A stretch of DNA of 64,000 nucleotides from Flavobacterium sp. SLB02 (GTDB lineage Bacteria > Bacteroidota > Bacteroidia > Flavobacteriales > Flavobacteriaceae). Numbering within the stretch: position 1 is the first letter of the stretch; the number at the start of each line of letters is the position of its first letter. A model generated the notes under the pieces. That model saw nothing but the letters and a program-made list of their open reading frames with translations. It made no database searches and had not been told where the DNA came from. Positions 53,936 through 62,295 of this stretch are shown here, one piece after another. Position numbers and translations under genes: made by a program. Location of the stretch: assembly GCF_009664855.1 (NCBI RefSeq), contig NZ_CP045928.1:5866518-5930517 (forward strand). Direction: 5' to 3'.

Positions 53936-56032
53936 CTAAAATAAGTAATTTAGTGAAATAGTTCCATAATAATTTACAGGAAGTCCCGGATAATAATATC
54001 TCGGACTTGCGTTCCCGACCGCAACGGCATTGGGCAAAATCATCGAGGCATATTTTTCATCCATAACATTATTAATGCCAAAAGCTAAATTGGTATTTAA
54101 ATTAGGAAGAATTTCAAAACGATAACCTGTTTTTAAATTGATTATGCTATAAGAATCTGAATAAACAGAATTGGCATCATTCAGCGGAATTTTATCTGTA
54201 AACTGATAATCGGCAGAAAAATAAATACCCAAAGAAGTATTTAAAATGAATCCCGCATTCACTTTATTCGCTGCAACTCCGGTCAATTTATTTCCGGAAT
54301 AATCATTTCCGTTATCGACAAAATCTTTAAACTCATATTTGCCTAACGAAGCAGCAACAAAAGAATTCAAAGTAAAAAAACGATTAATGGTCCAATTGTG
54401 TTTTGCTAGAATTTCGATTCCTTCATGAAATGTTTTGCCGGCATTTATACCTTCGTATTGATCGTCGCCAATTCTTTTGGCTACCAATAAATCTTTTATT
54501 TCCATTCGGTAAACCGCAAATTCAGTATAAAGTTTTTTATTAAAGAAATAGAATTTTCCACCCGCCTCAAAATTATAACCACTTTCAGGTTTTATATCCG
54601 GATTAATATTTCCTGTACTGGTAAGTGTTTCTTCAGTAGCAGGCAATGAAAATCCGCGGCTTGCAGAAAAGTATAAAGTTCGTTCTTCGGTGGGTTTAAA
54701 TAAAAAAGACAATTGGGGAGAAAAAATCCCATCATAGCTGTATTTCTCAGTTGCCGTTTTATTTGGGAGAAAGTTGGTTAGTTCAAAATGAGTTTCATTA
54801 TAATTTAATCCCGCCTGAATTTCGAATTGATTTGAAAGTAACGTTCTGATTTGGGAAAAAATATTATAAAAATGCCTTTTCTGATCGGTTTCAGTAAGCT
54901 GATTCCCTTGTAAACTTCCTTGTCCGTTATTGTTTTTGTAAAGATTTTCAAAAGTATTTCCGCTATAATTATCCGTAAAATATTCAATCCCGGCAATGAA
55001 CTGATTTTCTATTCTACCAATTTTAAAATCCCCAGAAAATTGAGTTCTTCCGCCGGTTCCAAAAGTATACTGAAGTAAAATATCAAAAGGACGAGGTTCG
55101 TTACTATCCTTATAATTAATAAAAATTGAAGTTGAATTATTCAGATGATCATTAATTTTAAAATCATATGCCAATCCCGCCAAAGTCGATTTGTATTCCT
55201 TAAAACCTTTTGAAGCCACCCAGGTTGGAGCGCCCAATTCTGGATTATTATCAAAAACTTCTTTAGTAATAGAACTTGGGATGTACGCTTTCAGATAAGT
55301 ATAATTCGTAAAATATGTCAGCTTGTTGTTTTCTTTCCTAAATAATTCTCCGGCAAGTGTAATTCCTTCACGCTTGTACGAACTATTTTCTCGCCATCCG
55401 TCAGTTTTAAGATTGTGGTAACTGATATTTAAACTCGAGCTTTTCTCCGTCAGACTATAATTCAGACTGTTTTTAAGTAATCCAAACGAACCAAAAACAC
55501 TACTTACGCTGGCATTTTCTCCATTTGTTTTCAAAAGCTGAGGTGAAATTAGAATCGCACCGCCCAAACCCGCGCCGTAAATACTCGAAAGCGGACCTTT
55601 AATAACTTCGATTTGCCCAATGTTTTCAAGATCGATATCATCAATAACCGTTTCGCTGTTTCCGGAAGTCAGTGGAATACTGCCATAAAAAGCCCTGATT
55701 TTATTGGTTCCGTAAGGAGATCTTGCGCCAATACCACGAATCGAAATTCGAGTAGTTGTAAAATTCGATGACTGCATAAAAACTCCCGGGATTGTATTAA
55801 TTACCGTAGTGATATCTGTTGCGTTATTTTGCAGAAGATCTTTTTTGGATAAAATCCCAATAGAGGCCGGTGTATTCTGCAAGCGATTATTAACATGAAG
55901 AGAACTTATAATGACTTCATCTAATTTTTGAGTTTTTACAGAATCTATAGTTTTGCTTTCTTTTTCTTGTGCCTTGCTATTTTGAAAAACACAAAACACA
56001 AGAAAGAAAAAACAATATTTTTTTAAAATCAT
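53936..56032 (-). CDS. TonB-dependent receptor
   Basis: A 698-residue outer-membrane receptor with a signal peptide ending near SKAQ (residue 22), no STN or CarboxypepD domain, a plug (about 35-150: NRLQNTPASIGILSKKDL ... ISIRGIGARSPYGTNKIRAFYG), a 22-strand-type barrel with ASRGFSLPATEETLTSTG near the middle, and the C-terminal aromatic NYLF. The architecture fits siderophore/heme-type (FecA-like) receptors; the substrate is unknown. A PQQ-type sugar dehydrogenase gene lies upstream on the same strand. Confidence 0.9.
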   Translation of the reverse strand: MILKKYCFFFLVFCVFQNSKAQEKESKTIDSVKTQKLDEVIISSLHVNNRLQNTPASIGILSKKDLLQNNATDITTVINTIPGVFMQSSNFTTTRISIRGIGARSPYGTNKIRAFYGSIPLTSGNSETVIDDIDLENIGQIEVIKGPLSSIYGAGLGGAILISPQLLKTNGENASVSSVFGSFGLLKNSLNYSLTEKSSSLNISYHNLKTDGWRENSSYKREGITLAGELFRKENNKLTYFTNYTYLKAYIPSSITKEVFDNNPELGAPTWVASKGFKEYKSTLAGLAYDFKINDHLNNSTSIFINYKDSNEPRPFDILLQYTFGTGGRTQFSGDFKIGRIENQFIAGIEYFTDNYSGNTFENLYKNNNGQGSLQGNQLTETDQKRHFYNIFSQIRTLLSNQFEIQAGLNYNETHFELTNFLPNKTATEKYSYDGIFSPQLSFLFKPTEERTLYFSASRGFSLPATEETLTSTGNINPDIKPESGYNFEAGGKFYFFNKKLYTEFAVYRMEIKDLLVAKRIGDDQYEGINAGKTFHEGIEILAKHNWTINRFFTLNSFVAASLGKYEFKDFVDNGNDYSGNKLTGVAANKVNAGFILNTSLGIYFSADYQFTDKIPLNDANSVYSDSYSIINLKTGYRFEILPNLNTNLAFGINNVMDEKYASMILPNAVAVGNASPRYYYPGLPVNYYGTISLNYLF

Positions 56033-56254
56033 AAAAGAGTTTTGATCAGTTTTTGCGCATAATTATAAACACATAGAAACATAGCTTTTGATGACTTAAA
56101 AAGGCGTTTCACTTAGCATTAATGCACATAGCTATGTAAAAGAAATGTGTTTTTTTTCAATGACCTTTTCGCAAAATAAAACCTATGTTCTATGCGTTTA
56201 AAATTATTCGCGTAAAGTTTGGAAATTGGAATTTAAAAGAATTGGAATTTAATT

Positions 56255-57529
56255 TTATTTATTAGCAGTAACCTTCCAAATTGTGTTCCCACTATCATCA
56301 TTCACCAAAAGTGATCCGTCTGGAGTAACTGTAACTGCAACCGGACGTCCGTAAACTTCGGCTTTTTGTTCATTAGAAATAAAACCAGTTAAAAAATCCT
56401 CAGGTTTTCCAGAAGGTTTTCCTTTCGCAAAAGGAACAAATACCACTTTATAACCCGATATTTTGGCGCGATTCCAGGAACCATGCTGTCCTACGAAAAT
56501 TCCGTTTTTGTATTTTGCAGGAAAAGCATCTTTAGTATAAAAAGCCAATCCTAATGAAGCCGTATGAGCACCAACCGGAACATCCGGAACAATAGCTTTG
56601 GCTATTAAATCTTTGCGTTCGCCTTTCATTCTTGGATCAGGAATATTTCCGTAATACGAATAAGGCCAACCGTAGAACCCGTCTCTTTTTACACTCGTTA
56701 CATAATCAGGAACAAGATCATTGCCCAATTCGTCACGTTCGTTCACAGCAGTCCAAAGCTCCTTGTTTGCCGGATTCCAGTCCATTCCAACAGGATTTCT
56801 AAGTCCGGCAGCATAAACTTTTTCTCCGGTTCCGTCAGGATTAATTTCTAAGATATCAGCTCGACGTACTTCTTTATCCATTCCGTTTTCGCCCACATTA
56901 CTTCCCGAACCAACCGAAACGTAAATTTTGGTTCCTTCAGGATTAGCAATTATATTTCTTGTCCAGTGATTGTTGTAGCCTCCGGCCGGAAGTTCAAGAA
57001 TTTTAGTTTCTTTGGTTTCTAATTTTAACGGATTGTTTTTATAAGGATATCTGTATAATCCATCTGTATTGGCAATATAGAAAAAGTCTTTTAGCACCAG
57101 CATTCCAAAAGGTTTGTTTAAGTCTTTTATAAAAACTTCGCGAGTTTCAAACTTCCCGTCTTTATCTTTGTCACGCAAAACAGTAATTTGATTTTTACTG
57201 GTTCTTGTTCCGCTTTCTACAACAAAAATATCATTGTTTGGAGCAATATAAGTCCAACGCGGATTTTCGAAACCATCCGCAAATTTTGTAACCGTAAAAC
57301 CTTCGGGCGCGATTGGTGTTTTTCCTTCAGGCCAGCCAATAACTTTACTGTTGTTTGTTTTAGATTCTGTTGCATATGGCGGAGGCAAAGTCAGGTCGCC
57401 CACTGCTGTTTTTACAACCGTATTAGGTTGCTTGCTAAGCGCTTCTTTTTCTTCTTTTTTTACCTGTCCGTTGCAGGCTGTTAGTATAGCTAGTAGGGAT
57501 ATCGAAAATAGTTGCGTGGTATTTTTCAT
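56255..57529 (-). CDS. PQQ-dependent sugar dehydrogenase (sorbosone dehydrogenase-like) lipoprotein
   Basis: A 424-residue lipoprotein (signal with lipobox LTAC, Cys19). Beta-propeller segments PEGFTVTKFADGFENPRWTYIAPNNDIFVVESG, then VSVGSGSNVGENG and YAAGLRNPVGMDWNP, and GQHGSWNRAKISGYKVVFVPF fit the soluble glucose/sorbosone dehydrogenase family, which uses PQQ and calcium. PQQ biosynthesis genes are not in the window, so the active enzyme would need PQQ from elsewhere. Location: periplasm, anchored. Confidence 0.88.
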   Translation of the reverse strand: MKNTTQLFSISLLAILTACNGQVKKEEKEALSKQPNTVVKTAVGDLTLPPPYATESKTNNSKVIGWPEGKTPIAPEGFTVTKFADGFENPRWTYIAPNNDIFVVESGTRTSKNQITVLRDKDKDGKFETREVFIKDLNKPFGMLVLKDFFYIANTDGLYRYPYKNNPLKLETKETKILELPAGGYNNHWTRNIIANPEGTKIYVSVGSGSNVGENGMDKEVRRADILEINPDGTGEKVYAAGLRNPVGMDWNPANKELWTAVNERDELGNDLVPDYVTSVKRDGFYGWPYSYYGNIPDPRMKGERKDLIAKAIVPDVPVGAHTASLGLAFYTKDAFPAKYKNGIFVGQHGSWNRAKISGYKVVFVPFAKGKPSGKPEDFLTGFISNEQKAEVYGRPVAVTVTPDGSLLVNDDSGNTIWKVTANK

Positions 57530-57681
57530 TATAGTTTTGGGTTAAATATTTATAGAACAACAATTTAGTAAAATTAAAAATGTTTTTAAGAAAAGATTTG
57601 TAAATATTATGTGATATTTAACATTCTTAAAAAAATATGTGTCCAGCCTATTTTGATACTTACACTTTAGTTCTAATTCTG

Positions 57682-57689
57682 TATCTTTG
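57682..57689 (+). promoter_or_regulatory. -7 promoter box of hpt
   Basis: TATCTTTG, an exact TAnnTTTG match, 24 bp before the ATG at 57714. The nearest upstream TTTG (57652-57655) is 26 bp away, slightly beyond the usual range. Confidence 0.45.
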
Positions 57690-57713
57690 CCCATTATTTT
57701 AAACATAAAAATA

Positions 57714-58244
57714 ATGATACAACTTCACGATAAACAATTTGTTCCATTTATTTCGGCCAAAGAAATTGATTTTGCTTTGACCAAATTAGTAGCTCAGGTA
57801 GAAGATGATTTTGGAGACGATACTCCGATTTTTATAGGGGTTTTGAATGGTGCATTTATGGTCGTTGCAGATTTTTTAAAAAAGTATAAAAGTAATTGCG
57901 AGGTTTCATTCATCAAAATGGCATCATACCAAGGAACCGAAACGACTAATACCGTAAAGGAATTAATTGGAATCAATCAGGATTTATCCGGCAGAACCGT
58001 AATTATCATCGAAGATATTATCGATACAGGAAACACGATCGAAGAATTAAAAAAGATGTTTAAAGCACAAAATGTAAAGCATTTTAAAATTGCAACCTTG
58101 TTTTTTAAACCGGATGCGTATAAAAAAGACATTAAAATAGATTACATCGGAATCAGGATTCCAAATAAATTCATCGTGGGTTACGGACTAGACTACGATG
58201 GTTTAGGCAGAAATTTAGCCGAAGTATATAAATTGGCAGAATAA
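57714..58244 (+). CDS. hpt: Hypoxanthine phosphoribosyltransferase
   Basis: A 176-residue purine salvage enzyme that makes IMP or GMP from hypoxanthine or guanine and PRPP. The PRPP-binding motif VIIIEDIIDTGNTIEEL (near 94-110) has the two acidic residues and TGNT. ATG 57714 (MIQLHDKQFVPFI) is preferred; an in-frame start 27 bp upstream would overlap the -7 box. adk follows 80 bp later. Confidence 0.95.
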   Translation: MIQLHDKQFVPFISAKEIDFALTKLVAQVEDDFGDDTPIFIGVLNGAFMVVADFLKKYKSNCEVSFIKMASYQGTETTNTVKELIGINQDLSGRTVIIIEDIIDTGNTIEELKKMFKAQNVKHFKIATLFFKPDAYKKDIKIDYIGIRIPNKFIVGYGLDYDGLGRNLAEVYKLAE

Positions 58245-58246
58245 TT

Positions 58247-58266
58247 ATAAACACACACACACACAA
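58247..58266. repeat. (AC)n dinucleotide repeat
   Basis: A run of about eight to nine AC units between hpt and adk. Possible slippage site in the leader of adk; its effect is unknown. Confidence 0.7.
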
Positions 58267-58324
58267 CTATATATTCATTTAAAACTTCTTATAAAAAACA
58301 GAAGTAACAACACTCACTCATATT

Positions 58325-58897
58325 ATGATTAATATTGTTTTATTTGGAAAGCCAGGAGCAGGAAAAGGAACTCAGGCAGAATTTTTAAAAGAAAAATACA
58401 AATTAACACATCTTTCAACAGGAGATATTTTTCGTTTTAATTTAAAAAATGATACAGATTTAGGTAAAAAAGCAAGAGTTTTTATGGACAACGGAGAGTT
58501 GGTTCCTTGCGAAGTAACCACTGCAATGTTAATAGACGAAGTAAAAAAACATCCTGATACAGCAGGTTTCTTGTTCGATGGTTACCCAAGAACATTAGAT
58601 CAGGCACAAGCTCTGGATAAATTTTTACCAACAATTGGGTCAAGTGTTACTGCTACAATCGCATTAGAAGCCGATGATGAAATTTTGGTGGCGCGTTTGT
58701 TAGAAAGAGGAAAAACAAGTGGAAGAGTTGATGATCAGGACGAAGAAAAAATTCGTGTCAGATATCAGGAATACAATGAGAAAACAGCTCCACTAATTGG
58801 ATATTATAAAGAACAAAACAAGTTTTATGCCGTAAACGGTATCGGAACTATCGAAGAAATTACAGAGCGATTAACGTCAGTTATAGATAATTTGTAG
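58325..58897 (+). CDS. adk: Adenylate kinase
   Basis: A 190-residue short-form adenylate kinase (no large zinc LID insertion). P-loop GKPGAGKGT at residues 7-15, the AMP-binding THLSTGDIFR, FDGYPRTLDQAQAL, and the LID arginines in RGKTSGRVDDQDEEKIRVR. It interconverts AMP, ADP and ATP in the cytoplasm. It follows hpt on the same strand. Confidence 0.97.
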   Translation: MINIVLFGKPGAGKGTQAEFLKEKYKLTHLSTGDIFRFNLKNDTDLGKKARVFMDNGELVPCEVTTAMLIDEVKKHPDTAGFLFDGYPRTLDQAQALDKFLPTIGSSVTATIALEADDEILVARLLERGKTSGRVDDQDEEKIRVRYQEYNEKTAPLIGYYKEQNKFYAVNGIGTIEEITERLTSVIDNL

Positions 58898-58898
58898 A

Positions 58899-59038
58899 AG
58901 CTTTTTCCAGCTGTACGTTTCAAGTCCTCACTAAAAAAACTATTTTTCTATACCATAAAACGAGCTTCCTCCGGTCGCTGTTTTCTGGCAAGAAAAATTA
59001 GTTTTTTTAGCTCCGGGCTTTTCTCTTCCATCTGGGCT
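58899..59038 (+). ncRNA. Candidate structured intergenic RNA between adk and CorC-like gene
   Basis: A 140-bp element directly after adk. A 19-bp stem (CTAAAAAAACTATTTTTCT with AGAAAAATTAGTTTTTTTAG, one mismatch) encloses an inner stem (AAAACGAGC / GCTGTTTT). Outside it AAGTCC can pair with GGGCTT, and CCAG with CTGG at the ends. Such nested, non-terminator structure suggests an RNA or repeat element with conserved function; I believe similar elements recur in flavobacterial genomes but cannot check. Confidence 0.5.
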
Positions 59039-59098
59039 ATGAAATACCGAAGTTGCAAATTATATTAACGAACTATTAAATAACGAATAACCCTCAAA

Positions 59099-60373
59099 TT
59101 GGAAATACTAATAATATTTTTTCTAATACTATTAAACGGAGTTTTCTCTATGTCTGAAATTGCACTTATTTCAGCAAGAAAAAATAGACTCGAAACTGCC
59201 GCAAAAAAAGGAAATAAAAGTGCCAGGATTGCCCTCGATTTAGCCAATTCGCCAAACAAGTTTTTATCTACGGTACAAATCGGAATTACCTTAATCGGGA
59301 TTTTGACAGGTATTTATAGTGGTGATAAAATCACGGTGGATGTAGAAACATTTGTAAGCGGATTTGCTGTTTTAAAACCCTATGCACATTCAGTTGCAGT
59401 TGGGATTGTAGTTGTAGTCTTAACATTTTTCTCATTAGTTTTAGGAGAATTGCTGCCAAAACGAATCGGGTTAAATTATCCTGAATCGATTGCAAAAATG
59501 GTAGCAATGCCAATGAAGATCATTTCGATTATTACAGCACCATTTATTTGGCTGCTTACCACTTCGACAGATTTTTTACTGAACGTTTTGCAAATTAAAC
59601 CTTCAGCTGACGGAAAAGTAACCGAGGAAGAAATAAAAGCCATTATCAAAGAAGGAACAGAAGGCGGAGAAGTTCAGGAAATCGAACAAGATATCGTAGA
59701 ACGTGTTTTTCATATTGGTGATCGAAAAGTAAATTCATTAATGACACACCGTAAATCGGTAGATATGTTGCCTTTTAATGCTGATAAAGCCAAAATAAAG
59801 GAACTTGTTCTTATGGATTTGCATACCGTTTATCCCGTTTACAGAGATAATTACGATGACATTGTGGGTATCGTAACCCTAAAAAATATATTTGCCAATA
59901 TCGAAAGTGATCATTTCGATCTAGGGGCAATAATGACAGATCCTCCTTATTTAATGGAGCAGACAACAGCTTACAAAGCGTTAGAAAATTTTAAGAAAAC
60001 CGGAGTTCATTACGCTTTAGTTTCTGATGAATACGGTGTTTTTCAGGGAATTATTACTTTGAATGACATTCTTGAAGCTTTAGTTGGTGATGCATCTGAT
60101 TTTTATAAAGACGAATTTCAATTGGTCGAAAGAGAAGATGGGACATGGCTGGTAGACGGACATTATTCATTACACGATTTCCTAACCTATTTCGAGTTAG
60201 ACGAATTGACAAATGATTACGAAGTAAATACCGTAAGCGGAATGATTATGACCGAGCTTTCTCATATTCCAAAAGAAGGTGAAAAATTAATCTGGCAAAA
60301 ATTTGTGCTGGAAGTCATTGATATGGATGGCGTAAAGATTGATAAAGTGTTGGTGAAAGCACTTAAAGAGTAA
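59099..60373 (+). CDS. HlyC/CorC (CNNM/CBS) family transporter
   Basis: A 424-residue membrane protein with a TTG start. The N-terminal DUF21/CNNM domain (four helices, about 1-190; FFLILLNGVFSMSEIALISARKNRLETAA) is followed by two CBS domains (about 200-330) and a CorC_HlyC C-terminal domain. Members are linked to Mg2+ efflux or cobalt/magnesium resistance. The old 'hemolysin' label is not supported by function. The gene stands between adk and obg. Confidence 0.9.
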   Translation: MEILIIFFLILLNGVFSMSEIALISARKNRLETAAKKGNKSARIALDLANSPNKFLSTVQIGITLIGILTGIYSGDKITVDVETFVSGFAVLKPYAHSVAVGIVVVVLTFFSLVLGELLPKRIGLNYPESIAKMVAMPMKIISIITAPFIWLLTTSTDFLLNVLQIKPSADGKVTEEEIKAIIKEGTEGGEVQEIEQDIVERVFHIGDRKVNSLMTHRKSVDMLPFNADKAKIKELVLMDLHTVYPVYRDNYDDIVGIVTLKNIFANIESDHFDLGAIMTDPPYLMEQTTAYKALENFKKTGVHYALVSDEYGVFQGIITLNDILEALVGDASDFYKDEFQLVEREDGTWLVDGHYSLHDFLTYFELDELTNDYEVNTVSGMIMTELSHIPKEGEKLIWQKFVLEVIDMDGVKIDKVLVKALKE

Positions 60374-60517
60374 AGAGAATAAAATAGTTTTCAGTCACAG
60401 TATTCAGTCGCAGTTTGCACTGAAAGCGAGGCTGAGACTGAGCTAAAAACAATAGAATTTAGTAATACGATTTAGAGAAATCTAAAATCCAAAATCTAAA
60501 ATCTGAAATTAAAAAAA
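60374..60517. other. Repeat-rich spacer between CorC-like gene and obg
   Basis: Contains words cagtcacagtattcagtcgcagtttgcactgaaag and aatctaaaatccaaaatctaaaatc. Similar low-complexity words occur at 30652-30685, 32267-32335, 51265-51310 and 51806-51890. Confidence 0.5.
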
Positions 60518-61519
60518 ATGACAGAAGGAAATTTTGTAGATTATGTTAAGATATATGTTTCTTCCGGAAAGGGAGGAAAAGGATCTACACATTTACATAG
60601 AGAGAAATTTATTGAAAAAGGAGGCCCGGACGGAGGTGATGGTGGTCGTGGAGGACACGTTTATTTAGTGGGGAATAAAGGTTTGTGGACATTATTTCAC
60701 TTAAAATTTGCTCGTCATATCAAAGCCGGTCACGGTGGAGACGGAGGAGGAGATCGCAGTACAGGTGCTGATGGAGAAGATAAATTTATCGAAGTACCTT
60801 TAGGAACTGTCGTAAAAGATAAAGAAACCGGAGAAACCTTATTCGAAATTACCGAAGATGGTGAAAAAAGAATCCTTTCAAAAGGAGGAAAAGGCGGGTT
60901 AGGAAACTGGCATTTTAGAAGTTCAACCAATCAAACACCAAGATACGCACAGCCAGGTTTACCGGGTGTAGAGATGGATGTGATTCTGGAACTTAAAGTT
61001 TTAGCCGATGTAGGTTTAGTAGGTTTTCCTAATGCAGGAAAATCAACATTATTATCTGTATTGACTTCTGCAAAACCAAAAATTGCCGATTATCCTTTTA
61101 CAACCTTAAAACCAAACTTAGGGATTGTAGCGTACAGAGATTTTCAATCTTTTGTAATTGCAGATATTCCGGGTATTATTGAAGGTGCTGCAGAAGGAAA
61201 AGGTCTTGGGCATTATTTCCTGCGTCATATTGAGCGTAACTCAACTTTGTTGTTTTTAGTTCCCGTTGATACACCGGACATTAAGGGTGAGTATGATATT
61301 TTGGTAAACGAATTGACCAAATACAATCCTGAAATGTTAGACAAAGAACGTCTTTTAGTAATCTCAAAATGCGATATGCTGGATGACGAACTTAAAGCTG
61401 AACTGAAAACAGAATTAGATGTTGCTTTCAAAGATATTCCTTATATGTTTATTTCATCAGTTGCCCAACAAGGTTTAACGGATTTGAAAGATAAGCTTTG
61501 GAAGATGTTAAACGACTAA
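60518..61519 (+). CDS. obgE: GTPase Obg
   Basis: A 333-residue GTPase. The N-terminal glycine-rich Obg fold (1-158; GGPDGGDGGRGGHVYLVG) is followed by the G domain: G1 GFPNAGKST (about 166-174), G3 DIPGIIEGA, G4 SKCD. No C-terminal extension. Obg binds the 50S subunit and takes part in ribosome assembly and the stringent response. The start ATG follows a short T-poor leader. A terminator is downstream. Confidence 0.97.
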   Translation: MTEGNFVDYVKIYVSSGKGGKGSTHLHREKFIEKGGPDGGDGGRGGHVYLVGNKGLWTLFHLKFARHIKAGHGGDGGGDRSTGADGEDKFIEVPLGTVVKDKETGETLFEITEDGEKRILSKGGKGGLGNWHFRSSTNQTPRYAQPGLPGVEMDVILELKVLADVGLVGFPNAGKSTLLSVLTSAKPKIADYPFTTLKPNLGIVAYRDFQSFVIADIPGIIEGAAEGKGLGHYFLRHIERNSTLLFLVPVDTPDIKGEYDILVNELTKYNPEMLDKERLLVISKCDMLDDELKAELKTELDVAFKDIPYMFISSVAQQGLTDLKDKLWKMLND

Positions 61520-61540
61520 GAAAGATATTTTAAAAAATAG

Positions 61541-61572
61541 AAAACCCGACAATTTTGATTGACGGGTTTTTG
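61541..61572 (+). terminator. Terminator after obg
   Basis: Stem AAAACCCG / CGGGTTTT with a 14-base loop and T-rich tail. Confidence 0.75.
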
Positions 61573-61625
61573 TTTTTAACGAAAAAACAAATGATCTCAG
61601 ATTAATTTCCAGTTAAGCGAAGAAA

Positions 61626-62169
61626 TTATAGTCCGAAATTTTTAGGGATTCCAATGTTGAAAGTTTTTCCAAAATCAAAACCAAGGCGTTCTTGTCTTGG
61701 ATCATTTTTTCCATCAAGATTGTCGTATTTAATTCCTCCAATAGAAAAGTTTAGTCCAAAACCTCTTTTCATGTTAATGAATAATCCCGGATCAAAACTA
61801 GCGTACATTCCTTTTGCATTGTTTAAAGAAGTGTTTTGGTAACCTGCTCCCAAGTCTGCATAAAATGAAAATAATTGAGAAAACGAAGTTGAATAACGTA
61901 CAAAACGTCCAATTTTATAATTTTCGGTTTTTTCAGATCCTTTAACATCTAAAGAACCAATAGCCCCTTCAGCACCAATTGTCCAGGTATCGGCAAATTG
62001 ATATCCTACTTTTGGAGAAATCTCAAAATTAGTTGCTTTAGAATCTCCAATTTTTTCCTGAGTCAAATCCAATATTTCCTCCTAATAAATTTATTGAATA
62101 TTTTGACTGTTTTGTTTCAGATTTTAAGAGTTTTATAGAATAAGAATCTGTAACTAATAATATTTTTTT
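61626..62169 (-). pseudogene. Outer-membrane beta-barrel gene with frameshift and no start
   Basis: The downstream frame (148 codons, TTG at 62072) has the porin-like pattern KATNFEISPKVGYQFADTW and ends KNFGL, but lacks a signal peptide. In the next frame, going upstream from about 62060, the sequence continues as KYSINLLGGNIGFDSGK, which is the expected N-terminal half of this barrel family. The frames join if one A is removed from the A6 run (62051-62056 on the plus strand as T6), giving FDSGKIGDSKATNF. Further upstream the frame reads KKILLVT with no ATG before it. Thus it is frameshifted and likely lacks its start and signal peptide. Confidence 0.65.
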
Positions 62170-62295
62170 TGCTTTATGAAATTATGAATTTCGTAAAATT
62201 GTCTTAAAATGTATTCTGTATCTTTTGGTTTTGATGACTTGTGCTATTTTTTGTTGCGAAAATGAATTATATTCGCATCACTTAAACAAAATAAC

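Noticed and set aside
59065..59259. Minus-strand ORF at the start of the CorC-like gene
   Set aside because: It is the complement of the first coding segment with its hydrophobic helix; no independent support.
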